A DNA stretch of 64,000 bases from Novosphingobium sp. (GTDB lineage: Bacteria; Pseudomonadota; Alphaproteobacteria; Sphingomonadales; Sphingomonadaceae). The notes under the pieces are model-generated. The model made no database searches and had not been told where the DNA came from. It saw only the letters and a list, made by a program, of their open reading frames with translations. The stretch is from positions 61,813 to 125,812 of the forward strand of contig JAUYQH010000032.1 of assembly GCA_030697365.1 (NCBI GenBank), in the 5' to 3' direction. Position 1 is the first letter of the stretch. Every line of letters starts with the position of its first letter. The translations under genes were made by a program, and so were the position numbers. Of the stretch, positions 54,019-62,194 are shown piece by piece.

Positions 54019-57000
54019 CCCCAATCAACCCCCGCACCCGCGTGCACGCCCGCGCCCTGCGGCTGGGCCTGCTCGCCGTGCTGCCGCTCGTCGCGTTGGG
54101 CGGAGGTGCGGCCCCCGCCTGGGCCAAACGTCCGAACGCGCCCGATACTTTCGAGTTGGGACGCGATTCGCGCGGCGAGCCGTGCCTGGCGACGCGGTAC
54201 TGGGACGATCCTGCGGTTACCGATCACTTTTCGGACAGCTACGCCATCACCTGCCGCGGGGCGACCGCGAACCGCTATCTCGGGGTGATCCGCGCGGTGC
54301 GCGGTGCCGATCTCGCCAAAGTCGAGGCCGCGCTGCAATGCGGTGCGCCAAGCGACGCCAGCTTGGCCGAAGTCGGCGTGGTCCGGGCGCGGCGTTGCTT
54401 CGACAGCCTGCTCGGATTCCAGACGATCGAGACCGTCGTGACGCGCGGCGGACGCCACTTCAGCCTGAGCGTGATCCCTTCGGCGCAAGGCCCTGGCGAG
54501 GAAGCGCTGCGGCTGCTGACCGGAGCGAGCAAGGTCAACCCCGACCGCAACCGCACCGCCGCGCCCGCGATCGAGCTTGCCGCGCTGGCCCCCGCGCCGG
54601 TCGAAACCGGGATGAACACGCTCGCCGCGGATAGCGAGAGCGCGCTCCAGCAGGGCCTGCGGCTGATCCGTCAGGGGCTGCACATGGAGGCCAGCCGCGC
54701 GCTCAACGATGCGATCAGCCGGTTGCCCGCCGATGCCCCGGTGGCCGAGCGAATCGAGCTGTTGCTGGTTGCCGGGCTGGCCGATTCCAACTTGCGTTTC
54801 TTCGATTCGGCGGAAAACTATTTCAGCCGCGCCGACACGCTGCTGGCCGAGAATGCGAATTTGCCCGGCGCCGAAGTTCTGGTCCGCAAGCGGCGCAGCT
54901 ATGGCGCGCTCGATTTGCTCAACCGCCGCAATTTCGCCAACGCGGTCGAAGCGCTCGATCGCCTCGCCTCGGCTCCGATGGACCCGGGCCAGCCGCTCAC
55001 CGATCCCACCACGGTGCGGATGATCAACCAGATGATGTCGGGTAGAGCGCGCAACGGGCTGGTCGCCACCCCCGACATCGCCTCGCTTTCGCAACTGGTG
55101 ATCGATGCGCAGGCCAACTGGGCGCGCAGCGTCGCGCTTCTCGCGCAGAACGACAAGCCTGGCGCGATCGCCGCGCTCGACGCCGCCGACCGCAGTATCG
55201 CCGCGCTCAAGGGTGAACAGATCGATCAGCAACAAGTCGCCTGGCTGGTGGCGCGGGTCCAGCGCCAGCGTGCTCGCCTGCTTGCCCAGGACAAGCGCTA
55301 TCCCGAGGCGCTGGCCGCGCTCGACATGGCAGTGGCCAACCTCGAGGGTGCGGGCAGCGAGGCGGCGACTTTCGGGCCGAGCCTCGCCGAAACCCGGCTC
55401 GAGCGCGCGGGCATGGCGGCGCAGGCCGGGCGGCCGCGTGATGAGGTGATGGCCGAATTCGACAAGGCGGTCGATGCGCTGGTTTCGTCCAACGCGGCGG
55501 GTTCGCTGCTGCCCCCGGCGCTTGAACAATATCTCGACCTGCTGGTCGCCGAATCGCGGCGGACCCGTTCGGCCGAAGCTGCCGAGAAGTTCTTCCGCGC
55601 GATCCAGTCGGTCGGCGATCCGGCAGTTGCGCGCCAGTTCGTCCAGCTCCAGTCGGTGATCACCGCCAACGGCGCGCTTGCCGCCAAAGTCCAGGACCGC
55701 GACGAGGTCGAGCGCGAGATCACCAAGCTGCGCTATCAGATCGCTGCGATCCCCAACGACCAGCCCGACCTTGCCAAAACGCTCGATGAGCGGCGCGAGT
55801 CGCTCGAAGGGCGGCTCGTCCAGATCGACGGCGAACTCCAGGCCAACTCGTCGTTCAGCGCGGTCGACGATTCGCCGGTGTCGGTCGCGGACATCGCCAA
55901 AGTACTCCGCCCGGGCGAAGCGTTCTTCAAGCTGACCGAAGTACGCAACTACGCCTTCGGGATCCTGATCGACGGCAACGGGGCTCAGATCTATCGGGTC
56001 GCCCGCAACAACGCGACGCTCGACGCGTTGGCCAACCGCACCCGCGCATCGATCGACGGCGGCGATGACAAGCTGCCGATCTTCGATGTCGGGGCTGCGA
56101 GGGCGCTGTTCCAGCTCGTCGCCGGACCGGTCGAGAACCGGATGCTGGCCGCGAAATCGCTCATCGTCGATCCTTCAGGTCCGCTCGAGCGTTTGCCGCT
56201 GGGCGTGCTGGTCACCGATCAGGCGAGCGTGGACAGCTTCAAGACGACGCGCGCGCGCGATCCCTACGATTACACGCAGACCAACTTCCTTTCGCGGCGG
56301 CTCACACTGTCATCGGCACTTAGCCCGCGCTCTTTGCTGGTGTCGCGCGGCTTGCCTGAATCGAATGCGCCGCTGCCGTTCATGGGTTTTGCCGAGCATA
56401 TGCCGGTGCCGATGGCAGGGCAGGCGGGGGGCTCCCTGGTCAGCGTGGGCAGCGGCTGCCAGGTCGAGCTCGAGACGATAGCCATGCTCAGTCGCGAGCT
56501 GGCCCCGATCGACAAGAGCGAGCTGGTGCGCGCGGGCAACGCGCTGGGGCTGCGTGAAACCCCGATGCTCACCGACGCGGCGTTCAGCGATACCGAAGTG
56601 CTCAAGCGCACCGACCTCAACCAGTTCCAGGTGCTTCACTTCGCCACGCACGGGCTCACCGAAGGCCAGTGGGGTTGCGCCAAGTCGCCGCCTGCGCTGG
56701 TCACCAGCATGGGCGATGCAGGCTCCGACGGGATCCTCAGCTTCAGCGAAATCGCCCGGCTGCGGCTCGACGCGAATCTCGTGGTGCTCTCGGCGTGCGA
56801 GACCGCCAGCGGGGTGAGCCAGGCCGAGGCGCGCGCGGCGGGTCAGGAGGAAGCGGGCAACACGCTGGAAGGTCTGGTTCGCGCGTTCCTTGCCGCCAAC
56901 GCTCGCGCGGTGCTGACCACTTACTGGCCGATCTCCGACGAAGGCGAGAGCGAGGCGCTGATCGAGGACTTCTATCGCGCCGCGCGCCAGGGAACGATCG

Positions 57001-57170
57001 GCGATGCGCTGCGCAGCGCGCAGCTCGGGATCATGAACGAGCGGGTCAGTTCGCACCCGATCTACTGGGGCGCGTTCTTCGTGGTTGGCGACGCCAACAA
57101 ACAGCTGATATCGGGCCAGGCGCAAGCGCAGCTGCTGGGTGGCTCGCCGCCCGCTGCAGCGACGCGATAG
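54015..57170 (+). CDS. Secreted CHAT-domain cysteine peptidase
   Basis: 1,051 residues with a signal peptide (LRLGLLAVLPLVALGGGAAP, cleavage after AWA). Residues about 215-600 are TPR-like helical repeats (QQGLRLIRQGLHMEASRALN; KRYPEALAALDMAVANLEG), then a coiled coil (DRDEVEREITKLRYQIAAIP), then a C-terminal CHAT domain. The catalytic dyad is visible: His879 in VLHFATHGLTEG and Cys928 in VVLSACETASGV. CHAT proteases are caspase/separase relatives, activated by partner proteins, as in the gRAMP/Craspase system. Here translation is coupled to the giant TpsA by an ATGA overlap, so processing or quality control of TpsA is the natural guess. It precedes a CPBP protease by 19 bases. Confidence 0.94.
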   Translation: MTPINPRTRVHARALRLGLLAVLPLVALGGGAAPAWAKRPNAPDTFELGRDSRGEPCLATRYWDDPAVTDHFSDSYAITCRGATANRYLGVIRAVRGADLAKVEAALQCGAPSDASLAEVGVVRARRCFDSLLGFQTIETVVTRGGRHFSLSVIPSAQGPGEEALRLLTGASKVNPDRNRTAAPAIELAALAPAPVETGMNTLAADSESALQQGLRLIRQGLHMEASRALNDAISRLPADAPVAERIELLLVAGLADSNLRFFDSAENYFSRADTLLAENANLPGAEVLVRKRRSYGALDLLNRRNFANAVEALDRLASAPMDPGQPLTDPTTVRMINQMMSGRARNGLVATPDIASLSQLVIDAQANWARSVALLAQNDKPGAIAALDAADRSIAALKGEQIDQQQVAWLVARVQRQRARLLAQDKRYPEALAALDMAVANLEGAGSEAATFGPSLAETRLERAGMAAQAGRPRDEVMAEFDKAVDALVSSNAAGSLLPPALEQYLDLLVAESRRTRSAEAAEKFFRAIQSVGDPAVARQFVQLQSVITANGALAAKVQDRDEVEREITKLRYQIAAIPNDQPDLAKTLDERRESLEGRLVQIDGELQANSSFSAVDDSPVSVADIAKVLRPGEAFFKLTEVRNYAFGILIDGNGAQIYRVARNNATLDALANRTRASIDGGDDKLPIFDVGAARALFQLVAGPVENRMLAAKSLIVDPSGPLERLPLGVLVTDQASVDSFKTTRARDPYDYTQTNFLSRRLTLSSALSPRSLLVSRGLPESNAPLPFMGFAEHMPVPMAGQAGGSLVSVGSGCQVELETIAMLSRELAPIDKSELVRAGNALGLRETPMLTDAAFSDTEVLKRTDLNQFQVLHFATHGLTEGQWGCAKSPPALVTSMGDAGSDGILSFSEIARLRLDANLVVLSACETASGVSQAEARAAGQEEAGNTLEGLVRAFLAANARAVLTTYWPISDEGESEALIEDFYRAARQGTIGDALRSAQLGIMNERVSSHPIYWGAFFVVGDANKQLISGQAQAQLLGGSPPAAATR

Positions 57171-57189
57171 ACTGCCGGAGGGGGCGGGT

Positions 57190-58047
57190 TTGAACGGGGA
57201 TATCGCGCGGCCACGATCCGCTTTCGCCGATTGGGCGATTATCGTCGTCGGCCTGGTCATGGCACTTTTTGTGGTGGCTGAGCCGGTCCGCAATGCGATC
57301 AGCGAGAGAATCACGGTCGAATCCGTGATTACCGGCTACGTGCTGTTCTATGTGGTGCTTTTCGCTCCGCTGATCCTTCTGAGCTTGCTGCTGGGCCAGC
57401 TTGGGCGGCACCGCGTTCTTCGCGCGGGCGGACGTCCGCTATGGTGGATACTGGTGGGCCAACTAGTTGGCGCGGGAGGCCTCGCGACTTGCGTGTTCTA
57501 TGCCTGGCTCAACGGGAGTCTGCGTCCGATAACGATTGACGCGGAGGCGCAGAATCACCTGCTTTTGGGAACGGCGATCGTACTGCTCGGTGTGGCCGCG
57601 GAAGAACTGCTGTTTCGGGGCTGGCTGCTCGGCGCTCTTCAAGACATGCTCGGCTCCTCGTGGGCCGTCCTGCTTTCCGCAATTGCGTTCTCGGGGTTTC
57701 ATTGGTGGGCCGGAGGCGCAGCAGCGGATGTCGTCAGTCTGGCCAACCTGCTGCTGGGGGGCTTGTGGTTCGGACTTCTGGCGGTGCGCAGCGGCGGGAT
57801 CCTGGCTCCGATGGCCGCTCATTTCGCATGGAATGCGAGCGAGTCGATCGTCTTCGGGCTCGACCCCAATCCGGGCGTCGACGATCTCGGCGCGCTGACC
57901 AACTATGATCTGGTTGGGCTGCCGATGTGGGGTGGATCGGGAGAGGGGCTCAACGCCAGTATCGCGATGACCCTGGTGCTGGCCGCGCTGGTGATCCCGC
58001 TTCTGCCCTCGTTCACCCAACAGACCACTTCTGCCCGGCCAGCCTGA
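57190..58047 (+). CDS. CPBP-family intramembrane metalloprotease
   Basis: Abi/CAAX-protease-like membrane protein of 285 residues with about eight membrane helices. The signature residues are present: GVAAEELLFRGWLLGALQDM (EExxxR), AFSGFHWWAGGAA (FxxxH) and MAAHFAWNASES (HxxxN). The start is TTG at 57190, directly after a strong GGAGGGGG ribosome site; the ATG further upstream lies inside the CHAT gene. It is the last gene of the tpsB-tpsA-CHAT run and may cut a membrane-bound partner or give self-protection; neither is shown. Confidence 0.9.
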   Translation: MNGDIARPRSAFADWAIIVVGLVMALFVVAEPVRNAISERITVESVITGYVLFYVVLFAPLILLSLLLGQLGRHRVLRAGGRPLWWILVGQLVGAGGLATCVFYAWLNGSLRPITIDAEAQNHLLLGTAIVLLGVAAEELLFRGWLLGALQDMLGSSWAVLLSAIAFSGFHWWAGGAAADVVSLANLLLGGLWFGLLAVRSGGILAPMAAHFAWNASESIVFGLDPNPGVDDLGALTNYDLVGLPMWGGSGEGLNASIAMTLVLAALVIPLLPSFTQQTTSARPA

Positions 58048-58051
58048 AACC

Positions 58052-58339
58052 TCAACCGGCGGAGGGCGGTGCGGCATTTGCCGGCACGTCGGCGCGCGTT
58101 GCGTATGCCGCCACCGCCCCGCCCACGAGGATCGCTGCGCTGACCGCAAAACCCAGCCATCGTCTTGCTTGGCCCGGTGGCATCGGCTGGACGCGCGGAG
58201 GCTCGCGCACCGTGGGGGAGGCCTTGACCTGCCCGGGTTCATCGCTCCGCCAGGTGCGTGGATCGAAGGATTCGCTTGGCGCCATCGGTTCGTTCGATCC
58301 CATCCCGGCGCGTATCGAAATGGACGCCGCGCCCACCAT
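58052..58339 (-). CDS. Small single-pass membrane protein, hypothetical
   Basis: 95 residues from the ATG at 58339, which has AAAGGCAGG just upstream. A polar, Pro-rich N-terminal half (ESFDPRTWRSDEPGQVKASP) is followed by a basic stop and one membrane helix (WLGFAVSAAILVGGAVAAYA), then a short tail. No family is recognised. It converges with the CPBP gene (4-base gap) and is divergent from the DotU-like operon across 224 bases. Confidence 0.5.
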   Translation of the reverse strand: MVGAASISIRAGMGSNEPMAPSESFDPRTWRSDEPGQVKASPTVREPPRVQPMPPGQARRWLGFAVSAAILVGGAVAAYATRADVPANAAPPSAG

Positions 58340-58563
58340 AACCTGCCTTTCGGATTGGCGGAAGCTGTGCTTAATTGCACAGCGCGGGGGTTGCCAGGGG
58401 TGTCCTGTAGCCACGATCGGAACGAAAGCTCGTCGCACCGCACGCCCGGTGCGTGGAAGGCATGGTTCCGGTATATCTTCGCCCGAGAACAACCGGCGCG
58501 TCGACGCCGCTTGTCGGGTCGGAAGTGCCTTCGAGCGAAGGCGGTGTGACGAAAGGAACGCGA

Positions 58564-59421
58564 ATGAGCGGCGATGGCGACGATCCTGGCGCAGACGGAA
58601 ACCGGACGGTCTTTCGGCCCTCGCCGCTGTCGGGGCTGGGTCAGGCACAATCGGCGCCGCAACCCGCTGCGCCTCCCGCCGACGGCCCGGGGCAGGCGGC
58701 GGCCGCCCCAACCGCGCCGCCTCCCCCCCGCCCGACGGGACCGCGGTTGAACGACGAGGGCTTTCCCGTTCCCGCGACTCCGCGCGAATCGCGCGCGCCG
58801 CTGGTAACCGAAGCCGGGCCCGTGCTGGCGCTGGCGGCGAGCGTCCGCTCGGGCCGGGCGCGGATTGCGATGGCCGATTTCCACCGTGCGGCAAGCGATG
58901 CGCTGCTCGCCTACGACCGCGCGATCACCCCGCTGTATCCCGACGAAACGCGTCGCACCGCGCGCGCACTGCTCGCCGCGACGATCGACGATATCGCCAC
59001 CAACCTGCCCAACCTCGATGGCGCCGCCCCGTGGACCGGTCCTTCGCTGTCGGGTGAGTTCGGCGCCGAGGGCGGCGAAGACGCGATCTGGAGCGCGATC
59101 GAAACCGCTCTCAAGGAGCCCGAGGACAATGCCGACATCCTCGAACTGGCCCATGCCTGCCTCGCCGCCGGTTTTCAGGGCAAGTTCCGCACCGCCGACA
59201 ACGGTCGCGCGACGCTCAGCGATCTGAACGGCAGGATCTATACCGGACTCGACCATATCAAGGCGCTGTCCATGCGCTTCGTCTCGCCGCAGTGGGTCGG
59301 CTACGACGCGCCGCTGGGCAAAGTCGGTGTCGGCAACGTGATCGCGCTCGCCGCAGCGGGCGCCCTGGTGCTGGTCCTGGCGGTCTACGCACTGCTTAGC
59401 GTGATGGGAGGCGGGGCATGA
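58564..59421 (+). CDS. DotU/TssL-like (type IVb/VI secretion) inner-membrane protein
   Basis: 285 residues with the TssL layout: a disordered Pro-rich N-terminus, a helical cytoplasmic domain (about residues 75-245; LVTEAGPVLALAASVRSGRA, LELAHACLAAGFQGKFRTAD) and a C-terminal membrane helix (VIALAAAGALVLVLAVYALL) with only a stub beyond. The N-terminus has Thr15 in GNRTVFRPSPLSG, the same kind of T-V-[IF]-R-P motif seen in type VI TssL proteins. In Agrobacterium tumefaciens TssL, the PpkA kinase phosphorylates a Thr near the N-terminus and an FHA protein binds it. The ATG follows AAGGAACG. The stop overlaps the next start (ATGA). Confidence 0.85.
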   Translation: MSGDGDDPGADGNRTVFRPSPLSGLGQAQSAPQPAAPPADGPGQAAAAPTAPPPPRPTGPRLNDEGFPVPATPRESRAPLVTEAGPVLALAASVRSGRARIAMADFHRAASDALLAYDRAITPLYPDETRRTARALLAATIDDIATNLPNLDGAAPWTGPSLSGEFGAEGGEDAIWSAIETALKEPEDNADILELAHACLAAGFQGKFRTADNGRATLSDLNGRIYTGLDHIKALSMRFVSPQWVGYDAPLGKVGVGNVIALAAAGALVLVLAVYALLSVMGGGA

Positions 59422-60833
59422 AGGGCTTCCTCAACAACTGGACCGCGGTCACCGGGCTGCTCGCGGTCGCGCTGGCGATCCTAGTGTGGTTCGGGTTCCC
59501 GATCCTGCTTCCCGCGCTGGCCGATGTGGCGATCCGCGCTGCGCTGATCGGGATCGTTCTGGGCGCATGGGGCGCCGTGGCATTCCTTCGCAGGCAGAAG
59601 GCCAAACGCGCCAACGATAGCATCGCCAACCAGCTCGCCACGGCCTCGGGCGCGGCGGAGGATGCGGTGGTCCAGCAGCGGATGGCCGAGGCGATCGGTC
59701 AGTTCAAGCAGGCCTCGGGCGGCCAACGCGATTATCTCTACAGCCGTCCCTGGTACGTGATCATCGGCCCGCCGGGCGCGGGCAAGACCACCGCTTTGCT
59801 CAATTCGGGCCTGCGCTTCCCGTTCTCCGACCAGTCGCTCAAGGGAATCGGCGGCACCCGCAACCTCGACTTCTGGTTTGCCGACGAGGCCGCGATCGTC
59901 GACACCGCGGGGCGCTATACCAGTCAGGATTCAGACGCCTCCGCGGATTCGCAGGGCTGGCGCAGCCTGCTTGGCCAGCTCAAGGCCAATCGGCCCAAAC
60001 AGCCGATCAATGGGGTGATCATCGCGCTTGGCGTGGACGAGTTGCTCAGGGCCGACGTGGCAGGGGTCGATCGCCACGCCGCCAACGTCCGCCGCCGCCT
60101 GATCGAGCTGCGCCGCACGCTCGACCTGGCGACCCCGATATATCTCCTGCTGACCAAGGTCGACCTGCTCGCGGGGTTCATCGAGTTCTACGACGATCTC
60201 GACGCGCAAGGCCGCCGCGCAGTGCTGGGCGTGACGCTCAAGGATCCCGACGCACCGTTCGACCAGAATGAGATCGTCTCGGCGTTCGATCGTTTTGTCT
60301 CGGCGCAGGGCGCGCGCCAGGCCAAGCGGCTGAGCGAGGAAGGCGATGCCACGCGGCGCAGCCTGATCCTGGGCTTTCCGGCGCAGCTTGCCTCGCTGCG
60401 CTCGCGGCTTGCGCGGTTCGTCGGCGGAGCGTTCGGCCCGGGCGAGCCGATCGGCGCCTTGCGCGGATTCTACTTCACCAGCGGGGTGCAGGAAGGCGCG
60501 CCGCTCGACCGGCTGCTGTCGGGAGTCGCCGAAATCTATGCCAAGCCTCAGACCACCAGCGAATCGGGCAAGACCTATTTCCTCAACCGCCTGCTGCGCG
60601 AAGTGGTGTTCCGCGAGGCCGGGCTGGTCCAGACCGGGCGCATCGCGCGTGAGAAGCAGCGCAAGCAGATGGTCACATCGCTTGCCGCGATCGGGGTGGC
60701 GACGGTGCTGCTGCTGGGCCTGATCGTGATGAATTACATGGCGCAAAAGAACGACGCTGCCCGCGCGGCGCAAGTGAGTTGGCAGGCCACCACGCCCGAG
60801 CAAGGTCCGCCCACCGAAAGCCGAACCGGATGA
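59418..60833 (+). CDS. Shortened IcmF/TssM-like membrane GTPase
   Basis: 471 residues where TssM proteins normally have about 1,100-1,200. Two N-terminal membrane helices (about 10-57) are followed by the cytoplasmic NTPase domain: Walker A IIGPPGAGKTTALLNSG (Lys123), VDTAGRYTS (Asp162) and LLTKVDLL. A third membrane helix lies at about 425-448 (AIGVATVLLLGLIVMNYMA). The protein then ends about 20 residues into the periplasm, so the whole periplasmic arm that contacts TssJ is missing. Both gene ends overlap neighbours in ATGA junctions, which argues for a designed short form rather than a frameshifted remnant. Confidence 0.9.
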   Translation: MKGFLNNWTAVTGLLAVALAILVWFGFPILLPALADVAIRAALIGIVLGAWGAVAFLRRQKAKRANDSIANQLATASGAAEDAVVQQRMAEAIGQFKQASGGQRDYLYSRPWYVIIGPPGAGKTTALLNSGLRFPFSDQSLKGIGGTRNLDFWFADEAAIVDTAGRYTSQDSDASADSQGWRSLLGQLKANRPKQPINGVIIALGVDELLRADVAGVDRHAANVRRRLIELRRTLDLATPIYLLLTKVDLLAGFIEFYDDLDAQGRRAVLGVTLKDPDAPFDQNEIVSAFDRFVSAQGARQAKRLSEEGDATRRSLILGFPAQLASLRSRLARFVGGAFGPGEPIGALRGFYFTSGVQEGAPLDRLLSGVAEIYAKPQTTSESGKTYFLNRLLREVVFREAGLVQTGRIAREKQRKQMVTSLAAIGVATVLLLGLIVMNYMAQKNDAARAAQVSWQATTPEQGPPTESRTG

Positions 60834-61423
60834 GGATGTTCTCGTCCGCTTCCGGGCCGCGGCGCGACGAGACGGCGGGATCGCTGCGCGATATGCTCTG
60901 CCCCGCGGGCGCATGGCTGTTCGGAAAAATCCCTGCGCATGGCGACTTCATCTCGCGAGGGCTCGACCCGGCGTTGCACGAAGCGCTCGACTTGTGGCTA
61001 TCGGCCGAACTGGCCCGCGCGCGGGCGCGGTTCGGCGATTTCGACGAGCGCTATATCCGGGCTGCTCCCTGGCATTTCGTCGATTGCGATCCGGACGGTA
61101 ACTGGAGCGGCGGCGCGCTGTGTCCGTCGGTCGATGCGGTAGGGCGCCGTTTCCCCATCCTGGTCGCCGCCCCCGCTGCGGACGCCGCGCAGGCCACCGC
61201 GACCGCGCACGCCGCGCTTGAGCTGATTTTCGCCGTGCTGGGCGAAGCGTGGGAGGCCACCCGGCTTCACGAAGCGCTGGGGGCGATAGCTGTGTCCGCC
61301 ACGCCCGACGCGGCTTCAGTGCAATCGGTCTGGGCGATCGAGGCGGATGATGGCACAAGGATTGAAATGACCGGACGATTTCCCGAAGGTTTGATCGAAC
61401 GGATGCTTGAACTTGCTGCGTAG
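60830..61423 (+). CDS. TagF-domain protein
   Basis: 197 residues matching the type VI secretion accessory protein TagF: AWLFGKIPAHGDFISRGLDP, ALDLWLSAELARARARFG, PWHFVDCDPDGNWSGGALCP and SVDAVGRRFPILVAAP. In known type VI systems TagF is a post-translational repressor acting with the PpkA-PppA-Fha pathway. In some bacteria it is fused to PppA; here the two are separate, 12 bases apart. The start at 60830 overlaps the upstream stop; 60836 is an alternative. Confidence 0.9.
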   Translation: MRMFSSASGPRRDETAGSLRDMLCPAGAWLFGKIPAHGDFISRGLDPALHEALDLWLSAELARARARFGDFDERYIRAAPWHFVDCDPDGNWSGGALCPSVDAVGRRFPILVAAPAADAAQATATAHAALELIFAVLGEAWEATRLHEALGAIAVSATPDAASVQSVWAIEADDGTRIEMTGRFPEGLIERMLELAA

Positions 61424-61435
61424 GGGGCGCAACGA

Positions 61436-62194
61436 ATGAACCAGCAATTGCGGATCGAGGACGTGTCGCTGACCGACACCGGTCTCGCCCGGGCCGAGAA
61501 CGAGGACTGCCACGCCAGCCTGCCGCAGCAGCAGGTGTGGCTGGTAGCCGACGGGATGGGCGGGCACGACAATGGCCGCTTTGCCAGCCAGGCGATTGTC
61601 GAGGCGGCGCGCGCGGCGACTCTGCCCGAGGGACTTGAGCCGGCGTGCTATGCCTTGGGCAACGCAATCCACGCGGCCAACGAACGGATTTTCGCCACTT
61701 CGCGCGAAGCCGGCAAGATGATGGGATCGACCGTGGTCGCGCTGGTCGTGCGCGACGGTGAGTTCGCCGTGATGTGGGCCGGTGACAGCCGCGCCTACCT
61801 CTACCGCGACGGCCAGCTGATCCAGCTGACCCGCGACCACAGCCAGGTGCAGGACTTGATGGACCGCGGCATGCTCACCCCCGAGGAAGCCGCCGACCAC
61901 CCGATGCGCCACGTTCTCGCGCGCGCCGTTGGGGTCCAGGCGGAACTTCAGGTCGACGCGATCCGCGACCAGGTGGTCAAGGGCGACCTGTTCCTGCTGT
62001 GCAGCGACGGCCTGCATGGCGTGGTCGACGATGCCGACATTGCCGCAATCCTGGGCGAGCACGGCAGCGCCGGCGCGCAGAAATTGATCGAGGCGAGCCT
62101 CGATCGCGGCGCGCCCGACAACGTGACCGTGGTGCTGGTCTATGCCAGCGAGCCAACGATGCTGGTTCTCGCCGGCGAGGGGAGCGCCCGATGA
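61436..62194 (+). CDS. PP2C-family protein phosphatase (PppA-like)
   Basis: Metal-dependent Ser/Thr phosphatase of 252 residues. The PP2C motifs are all present: DTGLARAENEDCHA, VADGMGGHDNG, MWAGDSRAYLYRDG, LLCSDGLHGVVDD and PDNVTVVLV. It is cytoplasmic, with no membrane segment. By position it should reverse the action of the kinase encoded next, whose start overlaps its stop by four bases. The PppA name is inferred from context with TagF and the DotU/IcmF-like genes. Confidence 0.95.
   Translation: MNQQLRIEDVSLTDTGLARAENEDCHASLPQQQVWLVADGMGGHDNGRFASQAIVEAARAATLPEGLEPACYALGNAIHAANERIFATSREAGKMMGSTVVALVVRDGEFAVMWAGDSRAYLYRDGQLIQLTRDHSQVQDLMDRGMLTPEEAADHPMRHVLARAVGVQAELQVDAIRDQVVKGDLFLLCSDGLHGVVDDADIAAILGEHGSAGAQKLIEASLDRGAPDNVTVVLVYASEPTMLVLAGEGSAR

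Noticed and set aside
50710..54024. Minus-strand open frame of 1,104 residues across tpsA
   Set aside because: It is antisense to the tpsA repeats, is Arg/Ala/Gly-rich with no recognisable domain, and results from high GC at third positions keeping the opposite strand open.
60779..60833. Frameshift explaining the short TssM-like protein
   Set aside because: Neither other frame after 60833 resembles a TssM C-terminus; the +1 frame is TagF from 60830.
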